5,286 nt of DNA from Armatimonadetes bacterium RBG_19FT_COMBO_69_19 (GTDB taxonomy: Bacteria; Sysuimicrobiota; Sysuimicrobiia; Sysuimicrobiales; Kaftiobacteriaceae), in assembly GCA_001768125.1 (NCBI GenBank), contig MENB01000131.1:696-5981 (forward strand). Direction: 5' to 3'. Made by a program: the position numbers and the translations under genes. Below, in pieces: positions 1 to 5,286 of the stretch. Below the pieces are notes generated by a model, which saw only the letters and a list, made by a program, of their open reading frames with translations, searched no databases and had not been told where the DNA came from. Numbering within the stretch: position 1 is the first letter of the stretch; each line of letters starts with the position of its first letter.

Positions 1-1
1 G

Positions 2-844
2 GTGGCCGCCGTAAAGCTGAGTCTTGTCGTCTCGATAGACGACACCGCCTTCGACGCCGTCGCGGTTCGCGGCTCATGGCAGGACGGCATCCGCATGGCC
101 GCCGAGCTCGGCTATGACGGCGTGGAGCTGGCAATTCGGGATCCTCAGCAGATCGATGCGAATGCGGTCGCGCGTGCGCTACGCGACGCGCGACTACATA
201 TTCCGGCCGTCGGCACGGGTCAGGCGTTCCTCAAGGACGGATTGAGCCTTTCGCACCAGGACGAAGGCATCAGAGCGCGCGCCATCGAACGAATGGAAGC
301 ACACATTCACCTGGCGGCGCGATTCGGGGCGGCGGTGATCATCGGGCTCCTGCGGGGCCGCATTAGCGGCAATCGCGCGGCCACGGCATCGCGGCTGGAT
401 GCATCGCTGCACACACTCCTGCCCATCGCTGAGCGAGAGAAGGTGTCGATCCTGATCGAGCCCATCAACCGCTATGAAACCGATTTCCTCGCCCGGATCG
501 AGGACGTGCTGGCCGTGGTCGACCGGATGGGCTCCCCCGCCCTCGGGGTGCTCGCCGACACGTTTCACATGAACATCGAGGAGACGTCCATCGAGCAGGC
601 GCTGCGCCTTGCAGGCCAGCGCCTGCGACTTGTCCACGCCGCCGACAGCAATCGGCTCGCTCCAGGGTGGGGTCATCTGGATTTCGCTTCCATCGTCGGC
701 ACGCTTCGCGACATCGGCTACCGGGGGTTCCTGTCGGCTGAAATCCTGCCGCGGCCCGATCCGCTCGCCGCGACGCGGCAGACCATTGCGCACCTGCGTC
801 CGCTACTTGGCAAGGCAGCTCATCCCAAGGGGGGATACGCGTGA
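2..844 (+). CDS. iolO: TIM-barrel sugar epimerase, IolO-like (5-keto-L-gluconate epimerase family)
   Basis: Predicted cytoplasmic metal-dependent ketose or keto-acid epimerase of the xylose-isomerase-like TIM-barrel (AP endonuclease 2) superfamily, 280 residues, the normal length for the family. The four expected metal/catalytic positions are present: Glu153 (IEPINRYETDF), Asp186 (LADTFHMNIEE), His212 (VHAADSNR) and Glu247 (LSAEILP). His189 and His225 (PGWGHLDF) and Glu42 (GYDGVELAIRDP) are further family-typical residues. The blocks KLSLVVS, GTGQAFLKDGLSLSH, IIGLLRGR and RYETDF match my memory of Thermotoga maritima IolO (TM0416), which converts 5-keto-L-gluconate to D-tagaturonate in inositol breakdown. 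The symbol rests on that similarity, not on a search. GTG at base 2 is a good start because the first barrel strand begins at residue 5, but the ribosome site lies outside the window and a slightly longer N-terminus is possible. The stop overlaps the next start (GTGA). Alternatives are another sugar or hydroxypyruvate isomerase of the same fold. Confidence 0.88.
   Translation: MAAVKLSLVVSIDDTAFDAVAVRGSWQDGIRMAAELGYDGVELAIRDPQQIDANAVARALRDARLHIPAVGTGQAFLKDGLSLSHQDEGIRARAIERMEAHIHLAARFGAAVIIGLLRGRISGNRAATASRLDASLHTLLPIAEREKVSILIEPINRYETDFLARIEDVLAVVDRMGSPALGVLADTFHMNIEETSIEQALRLAGQRLRLVHAADSNRLAPGWGHLDFASIVGTLRDIGYRGFLSAEILPRPDPLAATRQTIAHLRPLLGKAAHPKGGYA
827..835 (+). promoter_or_regulatory. 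Ribosome binding site for the solute-binding protein
   Basis: AAGGGGGGA lies inside the last codons of the epimerase gene and ends five bases before the GTG at 841. It is purine-rich and well spaced, and it decides in favour of the GTG start that gives a proper signal peptide. Confidence 0.6.
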
Positions 845-1860
845 GGAACGTGGCGTTGGTAGTGCTGGCGCTGATCGTGGCCTCGCTCGGCGTGGCCTCG
901 GCGGCGCCCGCTGGCAGAGTGACCGTCCTGTGCAGCCCCAATCCGGCCTGGTGTGACGCCGTGAAGGCGGAGTTTCCCAAGGCCACGGGCCTTCAAGTCG
1001 ACTTCGTGCGGCTGAGCTCCGGCGAAGCGCTGGCGCGGCTCCGCGCCGAGCGGCAGAACCCGTCGTTCGACGTCTGGTTCGGCGGCACCGGCGATCCGCA
1101 CATCGTCGCCAACGAAGAAGGGCTCACCGAGTTCATCCGGCCCGCGGCCTGGAACGACTTGCGGCAGGAGTTCCGCGAGGCGGTGGCCGGCAAGTATATT
1201 CCGCTGTACGCCGGCATCCTGGGCTGGGCGCTGAACGAGCGGTTGCTCCAAGAGAAGAACCTGCCGGTTCCGAGGACGTGGAAGGACATCGCCGACCCGC
1301 GCTACCGGGGCTTGATCGCCTACCCGAACCCCAACACTTCGGGGACCGGCTACACGATGCTCGCCACCCTGGTCCAGATCTACGGGGAGAAGGCGGCGTT
1401 CGACCTCCTCAAGGCGATCCACAAGAACGTCGCCGAGTACACGCGCAGCGGCGCGGCGCCTGGACAGCTGGCCGGCCGGGGCGAGGTGGCCGTGGGGATC
1501 ACCTTCATCCACGACGCGGTGGACCAGGTGCTGAAGGGCTTCCCGATCACCTACAACGCGCCCAGCGACGGAACAGGGTACGAGATCGGCGGCCTCAGCC
1601 TGGTGAAGGCGACTCCGAACCGGGCGAATGCGCTCGCCTTCATCAACTGGGCGCTCACGCCGGCGGCGCAGGGGTTGGCCGCGAGCGACGGCCAGTCGTA
1701 CCAGATCCCGTCGAACAGCAAGACACCGGTCCCGAGCACGTCGCCGCGATTCCAGGCCTTCAAGGTCATCAAGTACGACTTCGTGAAGTACGGCACGGCG
1801 TCAGTTCGGGACGGGCTGGTGAAGAAGTGGACGACGGAAGTGTTCCCGCTTCCGAAATAA
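841..1860 (+). CDS. ABC transporter periplasmic solute-binding protein, AfuA/FbpA-like
   Basis: Extracellular binding protein (339 residues) that captures the substrate for the permease and ATPase encoded next. Residues 1-21 form a Sec signal peptide: short basic start (MRN), hydrophobic core (about 4-18) and an Ala-Ser-Ala cleavage site, giving a mature start at Ala22. No lipobox cysteine is seen at the cleavage point. The mature part has the family blocks TVLCSPNPAWCD (28-39), SSGEAL (59-64), DVWFGGTGDPH (77-87), NPNTSGTGY (163-171) and HDAVDQVLKG (224-233). His224/Asp225 and Glu248 (GTGYEIGG) have the same spacing as the His205/Asp206/Glu229 set I recall for the sugar-phosphate binder AfuA. 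No adjacent-tyrosine pair of the FbpA iron site is visible. Cys31 and Cys38 could form a disulfide. The GTG start overlaps the epimerase stop by four bases, so the two are probably translationally coupled. Alternatives within the superfamily are binders of aminoethylphosphonate, other organophosphates, or iron. Confidence 0.92.
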   Translation: MRNVALVVLALIVASLGVASAAPAGRVTVLCSPNPAWCDAVKAEFPKATGLQVDFVRLSSGEALARLRAERQNPSFDVWFGGTGDPHIVANEEGLTEFIRPAAWNDLRQEFREAVAGKYIPLYAGILGWALNERLLQEKNLPVPRTWKDIADPRYRGLIAYPNPNTSGTGYTMLATLVQIYGEKAAFDLLKAIHKNVAEYTRSGAAPGQLAGRGEVAVGITFIHDAVDQVLKGFPITYNAPSDGTGYEIGGLSLVKATPNRANALAFINWALTPAAQGLAASDGQSYQIPSNSKTPVPSTSPRFQAFKVIKYDFVKYGTASVRDGLVKKWTTEVFPLPK

Positions 1861-1869
1861 CGCGATGCG

Positions 1870-1902
1870 GGGAGGCCGGGGCCGCTACGGCTCCGGCCTC
1901 CC
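1870..1902 (+). promoter_or_regulatory. Strong intergenic stem-loop between binding-protein and permease genes
   Basis: Inverted repeat: bases 1870-1883 pair with 1889-1902, giving 14 consecutive pairs (one G-T/G-U at 1880:1892, one A-T at 1873:1899, the rest G-C) around the 5-base loop GCTAC. The bases after it (GGTCCTCCGGC) are not a T-run, so it is not a standard intrinsic terminator. It starts nine bases after the binding-protein stop codon. In maltose-type operons, hairpins at this position protect the upstream mRNA or reduce read-through, so that the binding protein is made in excess over the membrane parts. That role here is inferred. Confidence 0.7.
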
Positions 1903-1913
1903 GGTCCTCCGGC

Positions 1914-1918
1914 GGGGG
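1914..1918 (+). promoter_or_regulatory. Weak ribosome binding site for the permease
   Basis: GGGGG ends three bases before the ATG at 1922. It is a poor, closely spaced Shine-Dalgarno match, but it is better than anything before the in-frame ATG at 1865, and it lies just downstream of the hairpin. A weak site fits low permease production relative to the binding protein. Confidence 0.35.
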
Positions 1919-1921
1919 TCA

Positions 1922-4141
1922 ATGGCGCGAGTCTTGACCGCCCCGGCCGTCCGGCCGGGACTCAACTCAACGCTGCTCGCCTGGGGCGCCTTGACCTTCC
2001 TGGGCGCGGTGAGCCTTCCCTGGGCGCGGCCCGGCCGCGAGCTGTTCACGTTTTCCCCGGAGGCCACCGGCGCCGCGCTGGCGCGGACCTCCCCGCTCAT
2101 GGGAGCGATCCTCCTCACAGCGCTGCTCGTCGCGGCCGCGGGGCTCGTGCCCTGGGCCACCGCCTCGCGCGGGCGCGCGGCCATCGTCCTCGGCGCGCTC
2201 GGCACGGTCCTCGTCGCGGTGCGGCTGTTCGGGACCGGGCAGCCGTTCAGCTGGGGTGTCGCTGCGGCTGCGCTGGGGTTCCTGGCGGTTCTCGGCACGG
2301 GGCTGGCCCTGGCCGGGGTGCTGCGGACCGACGCCTTCATCGCCGGCAGCATCCTGTGGGTCGCGGTCTTCGTCGCCATCTTCATCCTGTATCCGCTGTG
2401 GACGGTGCTCGAAGCGAGTGTGGTCGTCCGCGGCCGCTTCACCTTCGACGTGGTCCGGGAGACGCTGCGCTCGCCCGCCTTCTTCCTCCTCAACAACCCC
2501 GCGACGCCCCGGAACGAGACCGCCGTGGCGCTGGCCGCGGGGGGGATCGTCACGGCCGTGGGCCTGCTGCTCCAGGCGGTTCAGCGCCGGCCGGCGCGGG
2601 GCTGGCTGTGGGCGCTCCCGGCCGGAGTGGGGGGCTTCGTCCTGACCGCGCTGTACCTGGGCTTCGGCGCGCTGCGCAACAGCGTGCTGCTCGCCATCGT
2701 CGTCGGCGTCATCGCCACGGCGTTGGGCTTCCTCTTCGCCCTGCTCGGGGAGCGCTCGCGCCTGCGCACGCGGCGGCTGCTCGGCCCGCTCTCGATCCTG
2801 CCGATCATCACCCCACCGTTCGTGCTCGGCCTGGCGATGATCTACATGTTCGGGCGGCGCGGCTTCGTCACGTACCAGCTCCTCGGTATCTCGACGAACG
2901 CCTTCTTCGGGCCGCTCGGGGTCGCCGTGGCGCAGATCCTGGCCTACGCGCCGATCGCCTACCTCGTGCTGCAGGGCGTCGTGCAGTCCATGGACGCGGC
3001 CCTCGAGGAGGCCGCCGAGACGCTGGGCGCCTCCCGCTGGCACGTGCTGCGCACCGTCATCTGGCCCCTGGCGCGCCCCGGCGTCGCGAACGCCTTCCTG
3101 CTCGTGGCCATCGAGAGCCTCGCCGACTTCGGGAACCCGATCATCGTCGGCGGGGGGAAGCCGTTCCTCGCCACGGAGGTCTTCTTCGCGATCATCGGCC
3201 GCTTCAACCCGAGCGAGGCCGCGGTCTACGGGGTCGTGCTGCTCGCCATGACGCTGAGCATCTTCCTCGTGCAGCGCTACTGGCTTGGCCGCCGCTCGTA
3301 CGTCACCGTCACCGGCAAGCCCTCCGGGGCCAAGGCGCGGCCCCTGCCGCCCGCGCTCGACTACGCGGTCTCGGCGTTCTTCCTTGGCTGGATGGTGCTG
3401 ATCGTGGCGCTCTACGGCTCGGTGTTCGTGGGCAGCGTGACCAAGCTGTGGGGGTTCGACTACACCTTCACCCTCGAGCATCTCCGCAGCCTCTCGCCCA
3501 CGGGGTGGAAGGTGTTCTGGACGAGCACGAAGCTCTCGGCGTATGCCGCGATCCCCAGCACGCTGCTCGGCTTCCTCATCGGCTACCTGGTCACGCGCAT
3601 GGAGTTCCCCGGGCGCAGCGCCCTCGAGTTCAGCTCGATGCTCTCCTTCGCCGTGCCGGGTACGGTGATGGGCATCGGGTACATCCTCGCCTTCAACCAG
3701 GGCGCGCTGCTGCTCACCGGGACCTCCGCGATCCTCATCATGGCTTTCGTCTTCCGCAACATGCCCGTGGCCATCCGCGCCGGGGTGGCGGCCATCCACC
3801 AGATCGACCGCTCCCTGGAGGAGGCCAGCACGATGCTGCGCGCGAACTCGCTGACGACACTGCGCCGGATCGTGATGCCGTTGGTGCGCTCGGCCCTGCT
3901 CTCCGGCCTCGTCTTCGCCTTCGTCCGCGCGATCACCGCCGTGAGTCAGGTCATCTTCCTCATCTCGCCCCAGCACAGCCTGGCCACGACACAGATCCTG
4001 ACCTACATCGAGTACGGCTCCCAGGGCCGGGGGGCCGCGCTGGCCTCGCTGCTCACCGTGTTCATGATCGTGGTCATCGCCGCGCTGTACGCCGTGAACC
4101 GGCGCCTGGGCGCGGAGACCCGGCGGGAGATGGCGCTGTGA
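1922..4141 (+). CDS. ABC transporter permease with two fused transmembrane domains (AfuB/FbpB-like)
   Basis: Inner-membrane channel of the importer, 739 residues, with both BPD_transp_1-type halves in one chain. Each half ends in a cytoplasmic EAA loop that docks on the ATPase: residues 362-387 (EEAAETLGASRWHVLRTVIW, then PLARPG) and 633-657 (EEASTMLRANSLTTLRRIVM, then PLVRS). The linker between halves is about 457-478. Before the first core domain there are several extra hydrophobic segments, roughly 15-35, 57-80, 85-103, 110-133 and 137-162. Two more (about 201-220 and 227-249) sit between the stretch GRFTFDVVRETL and LRNSVLLAIVVG, where shorter homologues usually run straight on. The total is longer than FbpB-type permeases (roughly 500-560) and nearer to AfuB-type ones. 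I chose ATG 1922 over the in-frame ATG at 1865, because 1865 lies before the hairpin, has no ribosome site and would add a GRG-rich, non-membrane leader. The stop overlaps the ATPase start (GTGA). Confidence 0.93.
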   Translation: MARVLTAPAVRPGLNSTLLAWGALTFLGAVSLPWARPGRELFTFSPEATGAALARTSPLMGAILLTALLVAAAGLVPWATASRGRAAIVLGALGTVLVAVRLFGTGQPFSWGVAAAALGFLAVLGTGLALAGVLRTDAFIAGSILWVAVFVAIFILYPLWTVLEASVVVRGRFTFDVVRETLRSPAFFLLNNPATPRNETAVALAAGGIVTAVGLLLQAVQRRPARGWLWALPAGVGGFVLTALYLGFGALRNSVLLAIVVGVIATALGFLFALLGERSRLRTRRLLGPLSILPIITPPFVLGLAMIYMFGRRGFVTYQLLGISTNAFFGPLGVAVAQILAYAPIAYLVLQGVVQSMDAALEEAAETLGASRWHVLRTVIWPLARPGVANAFLLVAIESLADFGNPIIVGGGKPFLATEVFFAIIGRFNPSEAAVYGVVLLAMTLSIFLVQRYWLGRRSYVTVTGKPSGAKARPLPPALDYAVSAFFLGWMVLIVALYGSVFVGSVTKLWGFDYTFTLEHLRSLSPTGWKVFWTSTKLSAYAAIPSTLLGFLIGYLVTRMEFPGRSALEFSSMLSFAVPGTVMGIGYILAFNQGALLLTGTSAILIMAFVFRNMPVAIRAGVAAIHQIDRSLEEASTMLRANSLTTLRRIVMPLVRSALLSGLVFAFVRAITAVSQVIFLISPQHSLATTQILTYIEYGSQGRGAALASLLTVFMIVVIAALYAVNRRLGAETRREMAL
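4125..4129 (+). promoter_or_regulatory. Ribosome binding site for the ATPase
   Basis: GGGAG lies inside the last permease codons, eight bases before the GTG at 4138. It supports that start, which opens the gene just before the conserved first strand (VRLGGVTKRFG) of the ATPase. Confidence 0.55.
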
Positions 4142-5190
4142 GAACCCCCGCCGTACCCGTGCGCCTGGGGGGCGTGACGAAGCGCTTCGGCGCGGTCCTG
4201 GCCGTGGACGACGTGACGCTGGAGATCCCCGCGGGCCTCCTGGTCACGCTGCTCGGGCCCTCGGGGTGCGGGAAGACGACGACGCTGCGCATGGTGGCGG
4301 GGCTGGAGCATCCCACGAACGGCCGTGTCTTCATCGGAGACGAGGACGTCACGCCCCTGCCGGCCAGCAACCGCAGCGTGACGATGGTCTTCCAGTCGTA
4401 CGCGCTCTTCCCGCATCTCACCGTCTTCGAGAACGTCGCCTACGGCCTGCGCATCGCGAAGGTCCCCGAGCGCGCCCTGCGCGAGCAGGTCGGCGCGGTC
4501 CTGGAGCTGGTCGGTCTGCCCCAGGTGGGCGAGCGCTACCCCGCGCAGCTCTCCGGCGGCCAGCAGCAGCGCGTGGCTCTGGCCCGCGCGCTCGTCATGA
4601 AGCCGAAGGTGCTGCTCTTCGACGAGCCGCTCAGCAACCTCGACGCGAAGCTCCGCAAGCGCGTACGCGCGGAGATCCGCGACCTGCAGCAGCGGCTCGG
4701 GATCACGACCATCTACGTCACGCACGATCAGGCGGAAGCTCTGGCCTTGTCCGACGTCATCGTCGTGATGAACCTGGGCCGCGTCGAGCAGGTGGGATCT
4801 CCCTTCGACCTGTACCGGAAGCCGGCCACGCGCTTCGTCGCCGACTTCATCGGGGAGGCGAACCTCCTGCCCGGCCGCTACGCCGAGGGGATGGTGACGG
4901 TGGGGCCATACACCTTCGCGTTCCGCCAGGACGGCGTGCACGCGGGCCCCGTGACGGTGGTGGCGCGGCCCGAGACGGTGCAGGTGGCGACCGCGGGGCA
5001 GGGACTGCCAGGCACGGTCCGCAGCGCGTTCTTCATGGGCACGACCATCGACTACCTGATCGAGACCCCGATCGGCGAGGTGAGCGCGAGCGCGCCTCCG
5101 CGCGTCACCGGCATGCTGCCCGTCGGATCCGACGTCCGGCTGCAGTTCGCCGAGGCCGGGCTGTACCTGCTCACGGAAGATGGACGATAA
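4138..5190 (+). CDS. ABC transporter ATP-binding protein with C-terminal TOBE domain (CUT1/FbpC-like)
   Basis: Cytoplasmic ATPase that powers the importer, 350 residues, the normal length for this class. All nucleotide-site motifs are intact: Walker A GPSGCGKTT (40-48), Q-loop VFQSYALFPH (Gln86), signature LSGGQQQR (138-145), Walker B VLLFDEP (158-164, catalytic Glu163), D-loop SNLD (166-169) and switch His196 (YVTHDQAEAL). The C-terminal part from about residue 240 is a TOBE-type domain, with the typical ARPE at 276-279 and strands up to the end (LYLLTEDGR). This domain contacts its twin and can carry regulation by substrate or cell state. GTG 4138 is the start because it overlaps the permease stop by four bases, has a ribosome site and gives the usual short leader. 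The reading frame is also open far upstream through the permease, but that part is not protein-like. As in related importers, the ATPase should act as a homodimer under the fused permease. Confidence 0.95.
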   Translation: MRTPAVPVRLGGVTKRFGAVLAVDDVTLEIPAGLLVTLLGPSGCGKTTTLRMVAGLEHPTNGRVFIGDEDVTPLPASNRSVTMVFQSYALFPHLTVFENVAYGLRIAKVPERALREQVGAVLELVGLPQVGERYPAQLSGGQQQRVALARALVMKPKVLLFDEPLSNLDAKLRKRVRAEIRDLQQRLGITTIYVTHDQAEALALSDVIVVMNLGRVEQVGSPFDLYRKPATRFVADFIGEANLLPGRYAEGMVTVGPYTFAFRQDGVHAGPVTVVARPETVQVATAGQGLPGTVRSAFFMGTTIDYLIETPIGEVSASAPPRVTGMLPVGSDVRLQFAEAGLYLLTEDGR

Positions 5191-5195
5191 GGGAG
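5191..5195 (+). promoter_or_regulatory. Ribosome binding site for the right-edge gene
   Basis: GGGAG begins directly after the ATPase stop codon and ends nine bases before ATG 5205. It supports that start and continued co-translation of the operon. Confidence 0.55.
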
Positions 5196-5204
5196 CGAGA
5201 TCTG

Positions 5205-5286
5205 ATGAGTGACGCGTTCCGTCCGGAGGAGTTCTTCCCGCGCGATCTCTTCGAGCGCATCACGGACACGCGGGTCACGCGGCCCG
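5205..5286 (+). CDS. N-terminal fragment of an unidentified protein, possibly an aldolase-like (Cgl0159-type) enzyme
   Basis: Only the first 27 codons are inside the window, and the gene runs off the right edge. The start is ATG 5205, 14 bases after the ATPase stop and behind a good GGGAG site, so it belongs to the same operon. The visible residues begin MSDAFRPEEFFPRDLFERI and continue TDTRVTRP: soluble, charged, with no signal peptide or membrane segment. The pattern FERIT-TRVTRP recalls the N-terminus of Cgl0159-family (beta/alpha)8 proteins, which are annotated as deoxyribose-phosphate/heptulosonate aldolase-like and are found with inositol catabolism genes. This is a memory-based guess from a very short stretch. 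That the gene is real is much surer than what it encodes. Confidence 0.7.
   Translation, partial: MSDAFRPEEFFPRDLFERITDTRVTRP

Noticed and set aside
877..900. Short direct repeat GTGGCCTCG at 877-885 and 892-900
   Set aside because: It encodes the Val-Ala-Ser repeats of the signal peptide and is explained by Ala/Val/Ser-rich coding.
841..1860. Ferric iron transporter, as this family is often labelled
   Set aside because: No adjacent tyrosine pair is visible in the binding protein, and the coupled sugar epimerase points elsewhere. Not fully excluded.
1870..1920. Intrinsic transcription terminator
   Set aside because: The stem is strong, but no T-run follows and the downstream permease and ATPase clearly belong with the binding protein.
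1865..1921. Earlier in-frame ATG for the permease at 1865
   Set aside because: It has no ribosome site, and the extra 19 residues are encoded by the hairpin itself and look like translated structured RNA rather than protein.
3818..3892. Second EAA loop has Arg (LRANS) where the classical motif has Gly
   Set aside because: I recall the LRA-(D/N)-S form in many permeases of this class, so it is probably normal rather than a defect.
1967..3976. Long open frame (669 codons) on the minus strand opposite the permease
   Set aside because: Its translation is a low-complexity mix of R, E, D, G, H, Q and A with no domains or hydrophobic cores. Such antisense open frames are expected in high-GC coding DNA, and the + strand protein here is unmistakable.
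2356..4137. Upstream extension of the ATPase frame through the permease gene, suggesting a 944-residue protein
   Set aside because: The upstream part is Arg/Ala/Gly/Pro-rich with no family features. The ATPase homology begins right after GTG 4138, which has its own ribosome site and overlaps the permease stop.
1..5286. tRNA, rRNA, CRISPR, insertion sequence, attachment site or phage elements
   Set aside because: Nothing with the needed repeats, ends or conserved RNA blocks was seen. Almost every base lies in the five coding regions.

Overview
The window holds five tightly packed genes, all on the + strand, in very GC-rich DNA with GTG starts at two and possibly three of them. It looks like the middle of one operon from a high-GC, probably diderm soil or subsurface bacterium (proteobacterial or Methylomirabilota/Rokubacteria-like). 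That placement is an inference from composition and gene style, not from any marker gene.

Layout: (1) bases 2-844, a complete or almost complete TIM-barrel sugar epimerase that closely resembles IolO, the 5-keto-L-gluconate epimerase of the Thermotoga inositol pathway, as far as I can recall that sequence; (2) 841-1860, a secreted solute-binding protein of the AfuA/FbpA/PhnS-like class; (3) 1922-4141, a long double-domain ABC permease; (4) 4138-5190, the transporter ATPase with a C-terminal TOBE domain; (5) from 5205 past the right edge, only the first 27 codons of another gene. Genes 1/2 and 3/4 overlap by four bases (GTGA), and genes 4/5 are 14 bases apart. The only real gap, 61 bases between the binding protein and the permease, contains a very stable 14-bp GC-rich hairpin. 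No promoter, regulator gene, RNA gene, mobile element, CRISPR or strong terminator was seen.

How the genes work together: binding protein, permease and ATPase form a complete importer. Relatives are often labelled ferric-iron transporters, but the binding protein lacks an adjacent-tyrosine iron site. It does have a His-Asp pair followed 23 residues later by a Glu, the same arrangement I recall for the sugar-phosphate binder AfuA. With a sugar epimerase translationally coupled in front and a possible aldolase-like gene behind, the best reading is uptake and catabolism of a sugar, sugar acid, cyclitol or its phosphate ester. The exact substrate cannot be read from the sequence. The unusual points are the substrate hint, the hairpin, and the long permease with extra membrane segments.
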